In this document: piece after piece, positions 26,903-33,399 of the stretch
How positions within the stretch are numbered: the stretch's first letter is position 1
How the letters are laid out: the number at the start of each line of letters is the position of its first letter
DNA from: Edaphobacter modestus
GTDB taxonomy: Bacteria > Acidobacteriota > Terriglobia > Terriglobales > Acidobacteriaceae
Direction: 5' to 3'
Assembly (NCBI RefSeq): GCF_004217555.1
Contig: NZ_SHKW01000001.1
Location: forward strand, 2,604,001-2,668,000
Length of the DNA: 64,000 nt
The notes under the pieces: model-generated
The model's input: only the letters and a program-made list of their open reading frames with translations
The model's database searches: none
What the model was told of the DNA's origin: nothing
Position numbers and translations under genes: made by a program

Positions 26903-27511
26903 ATGCGAATGGGGATAAGTTGGGCCGAGCTCTTGCTGCTCGCCCTCACCGGCTGGACCGTCGTCGGAATCCTCGGCGTCACCCTCTCCTTTATCCGGCG
27001 GGAGCGCGTCCAGGCGCGGCGCCACCTGGCCTGGATCGGTGGCATATGGCTTCTCTACTTGGCCATTCTGCTGGCTGTCTCCCTTGCAGCGTATCCACGC
27101 ACCGTGGCCCGCGGCCAGGAGCAATGCTTCGGCACGCTCTGTCTTGCCGTTGTTCGAACGGAGGTCATGCCCGGTTATCTGACAACACGAGGCGAACGCA
27201 TCCTGCGCGTATCCGTACGCCTCACCAACCACTCCCGCGATAAGCGCCAGGGCGAAAAGCGTCTGAAGGCTTATCTCGTCGACTCCCAAAACCGTCGATG
27301 GTACGAGGTGCCGGGCCTTCAAGGAGTACGCCTTTCTACCCCGGTCGCTCCGGGAGATTCGATCGTCAGCACGCCGGTCTTTAAAGTCGCCGGCGATGCA
27401 AATGAATTTAGGCTTGTATTTACGCGCGGGCGTGGATTGCCGAACGCTCTGCTTCTGGGCGATCGCGACAGCCTGGCGCATCCCACCGTCGCCGTGCCTC
27501 TCGAACGCTAG
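26903..27511 (+). CDS. Membrane-anchored hypothetical protein
   Basis: A 202-aa protein with two N-terminal transmembrane helices (about residues 8-28 and 43-63), then an extracytoplasmic beta-domain. The soluble part (RILRVSVRLTNHS...LKAYLVDSQNRRWYEVPG...VFKV) resembles DUF4352-type immunoglobulin-like modules. Function unknown. It is transcribed divergently from the ABC ATPase and precedes the sigma54-controlled locus, from which it is separated by about 480 bases. Confidence 0.75.
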   Translation: MRMGISWAELLLLALTGWTVVGILGVTLSFIRRERVQARRHLAWIGGIWLLYLAILLAVSLAAYPRTVARGQEQCFGTLCLAVVRTEVMPGYLTTRGERILRVSVRLTNHSRDKRQGEKRLKAYLVDSQNRRWYEVPGLQGVRLSTPVAPGDSIVSTPVFKVAGDANEFRLVFTRGRGLPNALLLGDRDSLAHPTVAVPLER

Positions 27512-27555
27512 CTAGCGACAGGTTCTGGTGCAGTATGTCCCCGCTGCATCTCTCC

Positions 27556-27640
27556 GTGCACAAACAGTTGCAAAATACTGAGATTTCACTTTTAAGTGCA
27601 AAGCGTTGCGACCTGCCCCAAAAAACGTCTGCATGGTGCA
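27556..27640 (+). promoter_or_regulatory. Three GTGCA motifs at exact 40-bp intervals
   Basis: GTGCA occurs at 27556-27560, 27596-27600 and 27636-27640. The first two are each followed 6-8 bases later by GTTGC, and the first and third are the palindrome GTGCAC. They lie just upstream of the sigma54 promoter, where activator-binding sites for an enhancer-binding protein are expected. Forty base pairs is close to four helical turns, so all face the same side. The function is inferred from position and phasing. Confidence 0.45.
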
Positions 27641-27658
27641 CATTTTGAACAAGTAAAG

Positions 27659-27675
27659 TTGGCACGCGGATTGCA
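27659..27675 (+). promoter_or_regulatory. Sigma54 (RpoN) promoter
   Basis: TTGGCACGCGGATTGCA matches the sigma54 consensus TGGCACG-N4-TTGCA at every defined position, with GG (27661-27662) and GC (27673-27674) separated by exactly 10 bases. Transcription would begin near 27686 and drive the amyloid-like operon. Such promoters need an AAA+ activator, and none is encoded in the window. Confidence 0.85.
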
Positions 27676-27993
27676 CTTATGCCAGATCGTGTTGCACGGG
27701 CCTTTACTCCACTGCGCATCGGGCTGGATGCGATGTGGAGTTGATTCGATGACAGATTAATGTACCTGGGCTCTTTCTGGGTTTTCGGACACTGCGAATC
27801 TCCTCAGTGCTGTACGCGGTGCCGCGAAACAATGCAACCTTTGCTTCCTTCTGGAAGCCCCCATGGGACTTGAAATCGGTGATGCCCGCCACGAACTCCC
27901 CACCGGCAGGTCTGGGCTGGCATCGATTGGCCACTGCGCAGCAGCGTCTGCGCAGACGGCGGACTATCGCTAACCAATGTTGTGGAGGAAGAA
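27676..27993 (+). other. Long 5' leader of the amyloid-like operon
   Basis: About 310 bases between the predicted start site and the first gene. No convincing gene is present, and a plus-strand frame from 27807 overlaps the real gene and has poor codon use. A perfect 12-bp palindrome GTCTGCGCAGAC lies at 27946-27957, about 37 bases before the start codon, and could fold into a hairpin affecting translation. Confidence 0.4.
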
Positions 27994-29547
27994 GTGAAAA
28001 CCATTGCAGCTACTCTAGTTACAGCCTTAGTCGTCTCTGGACAGGCATATGCCCAGAGCAATACGCAGAAGTCGACGGAGAAAAACGAGAAGAAGCAGAA
28101 CAAGACTCGTGCTCTTCGCGACAGCCAGATGGATAACGTCACCGCCGCCGGAGAAGAGAACACGGCAGTAGCGGCGAATAACTCCACCGCTACCGTGAAC
28201 AACAGTGGATCTGTCAACCTTAGCGGGACCGCTTTGAATGGAGCTTCCGGTGTCAACATCGTCAGCTCGTCCGACGCTCTCGTAGGCAACGGCGTTAACG
28301 TTTACAGCGGAACAATCTCCGCTCCTTACGCCAACAGCGGAGCCGATGTAAATCAGAGCAATGACATCACGCAGGACAGCGCGCAGATGGGATCGATCTC
28401 CGGCTACTCGCGTGGAGCGAACACACACCTCGATGTGAGCGCAGCTTCTGATGTAACCAAGAGCTCCTCGAGCACCAGCAGCTTCGACAGCTCCCTGGAT
28501 ACGTCGAAGACCCATGACCAGAGCCTGGACCTCAGCCACACGAAGACATCCTCGCTCTCGAAGGACTACAGCAACACCCACGATCAATCGCTGGATGCCA
28601 GCACCAGCAAGTCGTCGTCGCTCTCGACGGAATATTCTTCGTCCAAGAATGCAGACGCCTCGCTGTCCACGGCTCACTCGTCTTCGAAGGACGCCGATGC
28701 CTCGCTGTCCACGGCTCACTCGTCTTCGAAGGACGCCAGTGCTTCCCTGTCCGCGGATCACTCGTCTTCGAAGGACGCCAGTGCTTCCCTGTCCACGGAT
28801 CACTCGTCTTCGAAGGACGCCAGTAAATCTCTGGCGGCGAACGGTACGCTTTCGGCCACCCCTTCTTCGCTGGACGCGAGCGCAGCGCTGGAAGCTTCGG
28901 CAAGCAAGTCGGCCTCCAACTCGAGCTCGCTTGACGCCGAAGCAAGCAAGTCGGCCTCCAACTCGAGCTCGCTTGACGCCGAAGCCAGCAAGTCGGCCTC
29001 CAACTCGAGTTCACTTGACGCGGCAGCCAGCAAGTCATCCACCAACTCCGACTCACTTGATGCCGCAGCCAGCAAGTCGTCCTCCAAGTCGGCCTCACTC
29101 GACGCCAGCAAGTCGTTCGATGCTTCGCTGAGTGCGAGCAAGTCCTCTTCGAAGACCTCCAGCCTGGATGCAAGCCACTCCACCGAAGATACGTTGGCGG
29201 CGACGGACAGCAAGAGCTCCACCCTCTCTGCAACCGTATCGAAGTCCAAGTCCGACACGTACTCCAACCACACCGTTCAGTCGCTTGATCTGACCTACGA
29301 CAAACAGGGTGCAGTCGCCTTCGACTCCGCCAGCGGAAAGTATGTCGCGGTGGATGGATCGACTGTGACCGCAACCAACAACTACACCGTTGCCCTGGCC
29401 GGCTCCGCTCTGCAGAACGCCCAGGCCCTCAACATCGTCAACGCTGCCGGCGGCATGGTTGCCAATGGCGTCAACGTCGCTCGTACGTCGAACATGAACT
29501 CGGCGCCGACGATCGTGCAGTCCAACAGCATCAATCAGGTCCGCTAA
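27994..29547 (+). CDS. Secreted low-complexity protein, probable functional amyloid subunit (FapC/FapB-like)
   Basis: A 517-aa exported protein. I start it at GTG 27994 (MKTIAATLVTALVVSGQAYAQ, a good signal peptide) because GGAGGAA precedes it; an upstream in-frame TTG at 27982 is less likely. After a Lys-rich stretch comes ALRDSQMDNVTAAG (residues 40-53). Two related motifs flank the protein: residues 70-104 (VNLSGTAL..A.GVNIV...VGNGVNV) and about 463-497 (VALAGSAL..A.ALNIV...VANGVNV). Between them lie about 340 residues made almost only of Ser, Ala, Asp, Lys and Leu in 14-residue repeats. Asn/Gly/Val motifs separated by variable low-complexity linkers are the design of Fap amyloid subunits. 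The downstream C39 peptidase and barrel genes support this. The assignment is an inference by architecture. Confidence 0.6.
   Translation: MKTIAATLVTALVVSGQAYAQSNTQKSTEKNEKKQNKTRALRDSQMDNVTAAGEENTAVAANNSTATVNNSGSVNLSGTALNGASGVNIVSSSDALVGNGVNVYSGTISAPYANSGADVNQSNDITQDSAQMGSISGYSRGANTHLDVSAASDVTKSSSSTSSFDSSLDTSKTHDQSLDLSHTKTSSLSKDYSNTHDQSLDASTSKSSSLSTEYSSSKNADASLSTAHSSSKDADASLSTAHSSSKDASASLSADHSSSKDASASLSTDHSSSKDASKSLAANGTLSATPSSLDASAALEASASKSASNSSSLDAEASKSASNSSSLDAEASKSASNSSSLDAAASKSSTNSDSLDAAASKSSSKSASLDASKSFDASLSASKSSSKTSSLDASHSTEDTLAATDSKSSTLSATVSKSKSDTYSNHTVQSLDLTYDKQGAVAFDSASGKYVAVDGSTVTATNNYTVALAGSALQNAQALNIVNAAGGMVANGVNVARTSNMNSAPTIVQSNSINQVR
28654..28821 (+). repeat. Four tandem 42-bp coding repeats, family A
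   Basis: Units start at 28654, 28696, 28738 and 28780. Each encodes a 14-residue unit of the type [DS]ASLS[TA][AD]HSSSKDA. The first two are nearly identical at the DNA level, which points to recent unit duplication by slippage or recombination. A more diverged copy precedes the array. Confidence 0.85.
28903..29112 (+). repeat. Five tandem 42-bp coding repeats, family B
   Basis: Units start at 28903, 28945, 28987, 29029 and 29071. They encode SKSASNSSSLDAEA and variants. The first three are almost identical DNA, while the last two are diverged. The period (42 bp, 14 residues) equals that of family A although the residue pattern differs, suggesting a structural constraint on unit length. Confidence 0.85.
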
Positions 29548-29564
29548 GAGCGATCCGGCGCGAA

Positions 29565-29594
29565 CGGATCCGACAGTACTCCTGTCCGGATCCG
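29565..29594 (+). terminator. Intercistronic hairpin in the amyloid-like operon
   Basis: CGGATCC-G-ACAG and CTGT-C-CGGATCCG face each other across the 4-5 base loop TACTC. No T-run follows, so it is more likely an mRNA-stabilising or attenuating structure that sets the ratio of the large to the small secreted protein than a full terminator. Confidence 0.55.
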
Positions 29595-29638
29595 CTCGCG
29601 TTCCGCTCGCTCCTTCACTGGATTCAAGGGAGTATCGT

Positions 29639-30082
29639 ATGCGACGAATTCTTGTGATAGCGGTTCTGGCTCTGCTGAGTTCAGCAGGTATGGCGAAGGC
29701 CGGCGCGCAAACGCCGGTTCAAGCACGCGCCCAGGCCAGGACTCAAACCAGGGCAATGCCTCTCAGCGATGCTGCGCTCGACCAGGTTACGGCCGGAACC
29801 ATCTCCGCCGGAATCTCCGACGGCGTAGTCCGCTTTCAGGGGCAGACGCCCACAGCCAACGGTCTGGTCTCGAGCACAGGCTCGCTCGCCCTTCAGAGCG
29901 GTCCTCTTGCAGGCAACACCGTAGGAACGCTCAGCCTGAATGGCAATGCACAGCAGAATCTGAGTTCGCTGGTGAACATCAACGCCGTGAACTCGAAGAT
30001 CAACGTCCTGCTCAACCTCAACGTAAACATCAACTCCACTGTGGGAACCCTGACACAGTCGAATCTGAATGGGAAACACTAA
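29639..30082 (+). CDS. Small secreted protein with amyloid-like motif (FapB-like)
   Basis: A 147-aa exported protein with signal peptide MRRILVIAVLALLSSAGMAKAGAQ and an Arg/Gln/Ala-rich spacer. PLSDAALDQVTAG follows at residues 41-53, in the same position and with the same pattern as ALRDSQMDNVTAAG in the large protein. The C-terminal half is Asn/Leu/Val/Gly-rich (LSLNGNAQQNLSSLVNINAV, then INVLLNLNVNINS) and resembles the flanking motifs of the large protein. In the Fap system a minor subunit, FapB, is proposed to nucleate fibres, and this protein could fill that place. AAGGGAG precedes the ATG. Its stop overlaps the next ATG by one base. Confidence 0.6.
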   Translation: MRRILVIAVLALLSSAGMAKAGAQTPVQARAQARTQTRAMPLSDAALDQVTAGTISAGISDGVVRFQGQTPTANGLVSSTGSLALQSGPLAGNTVGTLSLNGNAQQNLSSLVNINAVNSKINVLLNLNVNINSTVGTLTQSNLNGKH

Positions 30083-30777
30083 TGCACCTGCCCCGAATAC
30101 GGTTCCGGCCCTGGTGTACGGCACTCGCGCTGATGACGAGCGCCCTGTTCTTCCCTGCCTCCGCGTCCTCTCAAACCAGAGAAGGCGCGGACGCGCAGGG
30201 AAGCAAGAAGATTCGCTCTCTCAAGGACATTCGTGGAGAAGGCGTCGTCCGGCAGAAGTGGGACATGAGCTGCGGAGCCGCCGCGCTGAGCACCCTGCTC
30301 ACCTACGAGTTCAAGGACGATACCCCCGAAACCTCCATCGTCGTCTGGATTCTCCATCGCGTCGATCCTGTGCGCGTGCGCGCTCGCGGGGGCTTCTCGC
30401 TCCTCGACCTGAAGCGCTTCGCCCAGGCTCGCGGATACCACGCTGAGGGTTACTCCGGCATGTCGATCGAAGAGCTCGTCTCGCAGAAGACCGCCGTCAT
30501 CGTCCCCATCCGGCTCAAGGGTTTTGATCACTTCATCGTGGTGCGGCAGATCACCGGAGGACGGGTCATCATAGCCGATCCCGGCTTCGGTAACCTCACC
30601 ATGCGGGTCGATCGATTCGAGTCGCTATGGAAAGAAGGCATCGCCTTCGTCGTGCATCCTCCCACCGATCTGATGATCACCGAAAAGCATCCCTCCATCG
30701 CCTCCCGTAGCATCCCCGACCCCAGCATCATTCAGCGCGGAATCGGCGTTGCCATACCACCCAACTATCTCTATTGA
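30082..30777 (+). CDS. C39-family peptidase (FapD-like)
   Basis: A 231-aa exported cysteine peptidase. It has a hydrophobic N-terminal signal (about residues 12-30), then WDMSCGAAALSTLLTY with the nucleophile Cys64, GFDHFIVV with His150 and IADPGFGN with Asp166: the C39 catalytic triad. Unlike bacteriocin exporters it has no ABC or membrane domain, as in FapD of Pseudomonas. C39 enzymes cleave after Gly-Gly or Gly-Ala-type leader motifs, and the two upstream secreted proteins carry a leader-like VTAG/VTAAG motif, so they are the obvious substrates. It overlaps the preceding gene by one base. Confidence 0.85.
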   Translation: MHLPRIRFRPWCTALALMTSALFFPASASSQTREGADAQGSKKIRSLKDIRGEGVVRQKWDMSCGAAALSTLLTYEFKDDTPETSIVVWILHRVDPVRVRARGGFSLLDLKRFAQARGYHAEGYSGMSIEELVSQKTAVIVPIRLKGFDHFIVVRQITGGRVIIADPGFGNLTMRVDRFESLWKEGIAFVVHPPTDLMITEKHPSIASRSIPDPSIIQRGIGVAIPPNYLY

Positions 30778-30814
30778 TCTCCTCCGGAACGATACAAAGC
30801 GAAAGGCAAGATCG

Positions 30815-32164
30815 ATGCAGTCCATGATGATGAAACGATATTGCGCCTCACTGATCTGCTGGGTTCTCGTAGGTTCGGCCACCGCAAGCCAGGCTCAGGA
30901 ACATCAGGCTTCTCCGGCACCGCCCCAATTACAAACCCGCCCACCGCAAACCAATCAGCCGCTCTCCCCGCAGGACTCCCTGCTGACGGCCGTCAATCAG
31001 CGACTCAACGACGCTCTCCGCGAGCGCGACGCCATCATCCGCAATCTCCTCGAGCGCGTAGGAGAACTGGAGTGGCGCGTCAATGGAGGCTTCACCACCT
31101 CACCGAAGGAACTCATCGCGGCCAAACCCGTCTCAGTCTCGTCCTCCTCCGCCACAGCCTCGCCCGCGCCGCGCACCGGAGCCGTCACAGCCGTCAACTC
31201 CGTCGTCACCAACTCCGGATACGACATCGAAGAGCGGCAGGCGAGTCAGGCACTCGATCAGGCCCTCATCGTGCGCGGCGGCCTGCTGCTGCCCCCTGGA
31301 ACCGTCGAGCTCGACAACACAACCTCCTATTTCAGCTCCACCACCGATCGAATCAATATCGACGGCTTCGCCCTTCTGCCGGTTCTCGTCGTCGGCGATA
31401 TCTCCTCCCAGCGGGTGCGCAAGGATCTTCTCCTTCCGACCTTCTCCGCCCGCCTGGGTCTCCCCCACAAGCTGCAGTTCGATACCTACATTCCCTATGG
31501 CTATCAGCTGAATCGCACCACAGACGTAAACAATACCCAGACCTCGCAAAGCACCTTCGGATTGGGCGACATCACCTTCGGCTTGTCGCGACAGCTCACG
31601 CTCGAACGTGGCCGCGTTCCCGACCTGCTGGCGAATGTGCGATTCAAGACCACCACCGGAGTCGACAGCTTCAATCTCAACAGCAGCCAGACCGCACTCG
31701 GCACAGGCTTCAACGCCGTGCAGGGAAATCTCACCGCCGCCAAGTCCAACGATCCCGTCGTCTTCTTCGGCAATCTTTCCTACACAGCAAACCTCAGTGG
31801 AACCCACTCGATTCCGGCCAACGACCCCGATAACCCGGGAGCCATGGTTCCTGGACACTTCAAGCCCGGCGACTCCGTCGGCTTCCAGCTCGGCTCCATC
31901 CTCTCGCTCAATCCCGAGACCTCGATGACCATCGGCTGGGACCAGCGATTCACCCGAGCCACCACCCTGAACGACAAGACCATCCCCGCCTCGTTCCTCG
32001 TGGAAGGTTCGCTGCGGCTCGGCGCGTCCTACTTGTACGCCCCCGGCAGAACCCTCGATCTCAGCTTCGGCGTCGGCCTCACCCCGGACACGCCAAACCT
32101 GCAGTTCTCCGTTGGCCTGCCCATACGAAGAGCCCTCTGGCACCCAAAGAGCAACGTCCACTAA
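30815..32164 (+). CDS. Outer-membrane beta-barrel with coiled coil (FapF-like)
   Basis: A 449-aa outer-membrane protein. I start it at ATG 30815 (MQSMMMKRYCASLICWVLVG, a signal peptide) because AAAGGCAAG precedes it; the frame is open from 30749. A Pro/Gln-rich spacer is followed by a heptad-type helix (residues 53-90, DSLLTAVNQRLNDALRERDAI). From about 160 onward alternating strands run to the end (DLLANVRFKTTTGVDSF, FFGNLSYTANLSG, LRLGASYLYAP), as in a 12-strand barrel. FapF is a trimeric barrel with a periplasmic coiled coil that secretes Fap subunits. The order subunits, C39 peptidase, barrel supports the same role here. Confidence 0.75.
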   Translation: MQSMMMKRYCASLICWVLVGSATASQAQEHQASPAPPQLQTRPPQTNQPLSPQDSLLTAVNQRLNDALRERDAIIRNLLERVGELEWRVNGGFTTSPKELIAAKPVSVSSSSATASPAPRTGAVTAVNSVVTNSGYDIEERQASQALDQALIVRGGLLLPPGTVELDNTTSYFSSTTDRINIDGFALLPVLVVGDISSQRVRKDLLLPTFSARLGLPHKLQFDTYIPYGYQLNRTTDVNNTQTSQSTFGLGDITFGLSRQLTLERGRVPDLLANVRFKTTTGVDSFNLNSSQTALGTGFNAVQGNLTAAKSNDPVVFFGNLSYTANLSGTHSIPANDPDNPGAMVPGHFKPGDSVGFQLGSILSLNPETSMTIGWDQRFTRATTLNDKTIPASFLVEGSLRLGASYLYAPGRTLDLSFGVGLTPDTPNLQFSVGLPIRRALWHPKSNVH

Positions 32165-32257
32165 GTGAAGCGAATATGAGGAAGGAACGCCTGATCTCCA
32201 TACGCGCCGTGCAGCTCTCCCGTTCTACCGAACTTTACCTCAGACCAACGGATTGAC

Positions 32258-32298
32258 GTTGTCAGGAAATCACAATCTGTTGACAGCTTCCTGACAAC
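32258..32298. repeat. 11-bp perfect inverted repeat
   Basis: GTTGTCAGGAA (32258-32268) and TTCCTGACAAC (32288-32298) are exact reverse complements separated by 19 bases. They lie 94 bases after the barrel gene. There is no T-run, so an operator-type site is more likely than a terminator. A TTGACA hexamer lies inside at 32280-32285, but no matching -10 is seen. The rest of 32165-32444 holds nothing else recognisable. Confidence 0.55.
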
Positions 32299-32444
32299 TT
32301 CACCCCTGCCGAGTATTAGCGTGAGGGCACGTCTTCGCTGAACGTATCCATCGGGGAAGGCGTGAAGGCAACCAGCAACTCCGGTAATGCCGGTCTCCGG
32401 CGATGGGGTATGAATTGGGCGATCCCCCATCGCCATTTTTCCTT

Positions 32445-32810
32445 CTACGACGGAGTCATGCCCGATTCGAGAAGCGAGTGCAGCGTAATCTCTTCGAGAA
32501 AACTGATCTCCATCCTTACCGTCACCACACCTCCCAGGTCCAGAGTGTTCGTCAGGTTACTGCGGCACGTGCACAGATCCGTCAGTGCCATGTGTGAGGA
32601 GCGGGTGAGCTCAAGTCCGGTCGCGACGATCGATCCGTACAGATCGAGAATCGAGCGAAGCTGCACCTCAACGCGCAGCTCCATCGTCTTCGAGGAGAGG
32701 GTGCGCCGGTCCAGAACCCACCCCCCGCAGTCCGCGAGAGAGGCCAGCAGCTCCGGCAGCACGCCCGAGCGCTCGTCATAACTGAACCCCTGAATGTCGA
32801 GTGAGGGCAT
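32445..32810 (-). CDS. Conserved-looking hypothetical protein
   Basis: A 121-aa cytosolic protein starting MPSLDIQGFSYDERSGVLPELL. The pattern of two helices and several strands (GGWVLDRRTLSSKTMELRVEVQ, then GGVVTVRMEISFLEE) and clean codon use support a real gene. ATG 32810 is preceded at some distance by AAGGGAAGGA, and an alternative ATG lies at 32843. No family is recognised. The strand-rich end with VTVRMEI could be an ACT-like or ferredoxin-like fold, but this is a guess. Confidence 0.6.
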   Translation of the reverse strand: MPSLDIQGFSYDERSGVLPELLASLADCGGWVLDRRTLSSKTMELRVEVQLRSILDLYGSIVATGLELTRSSHMALTDLCTCRSNLTNTLDLGGVVTVRMEISFLEEITLHSLLESGMTPS

Positions 32811-32938
32811 AATTTTTTTGGGGTCCTTCCCTTTTGAGATCAACCGATCCTAAGCCTTCATCGGTGTCAAACAGTTGTAGCGTGATCCCGGTCGCGGTAC
32901 GGTGGTCATATGACGAATGAGCGCACGGAAACCCGATC

Positions 32939-33328
32939 ATGATTGTCGGCGTCGGTACGGACATGATCGAAATCAGCAGAATCGAACGCAGCATCACCCA
33001 GTTCGGCGAGCGATTCCTCCAGCGCGTCTTTACTCCCGGCGAGATCGCCTATTGTCAGCGCAAAAAAAACCACGCCTCGGAGAGCTTCGCGGCACGCTTT
33101 GCCGCCAAGGAAGCCGGTGCCAAGGCGCTCGGAACCGGCATCAGCCACGGTGTCGCCTGGAAAGAGATTGAGGTGCGCCGCGAACCCTCCGGAAGGCCCA
33201 CGCTTCACTTCACCGGGCGAGCTCGCGAGCTTGCCGACCTGCTCGGGATCGCACGCCTCTCCCTGAGCCTCACCCACGGCCGCGATCTCGCCTTCGCCGT
33301 CGTAATCGCCGAAGGCGAACCGCTCTAA
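32939..33328 (+). CDS. acpS: Holo-[acyl-carrier-protein] synthase
   Basis: Transfers 4'-phosphopantetheine from CoA to acyl carrier protein, which is essential for fatty-acid synthesis. At 129 aa it has the standard length. Both family motifs are present: GVGTDMIEISRI (Mg-binding Asp8) at the N-terminus and FAARFAAKEAGAKALGTGI (Glu in the FAAKEA box), followed by LSLTHGRDLAFAVVI. The ATG at 32939 carries the conserved MIVGVGTD start. Confidence 0.95.
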   Translation: MIVGVGTDMIEISRIERSITQFGERFLQRVFTPGEIAYCQRKKNHASESFAARFAAKEAGAKALGTGISHGVAWKEIEVRREPSGRPTLHFTGRARELADLLGIARLSLSLTHGRDLAFAVVIAEGEPL

Positions 33329-33399
33329 TCTAAAGAAGTCATTCACAGGCTTCTGTTCTGTGCATCACATAATCTCCCCGCAGGAGGATCTTCTCCACT

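Noticed and set aside
27807..28136. Plus-strand 109-codon frame starting in the amyloid operon leader
   Set aside because: It overlaps the signal-peptide region of the real gene in another frame, and no ribosome site or protein-like composition is seen.
28654..29112. CRISPR array
   Set aside because: The 42-bp units are contiguous coding repeats in frame with a secreted protein and have no unique spacers.
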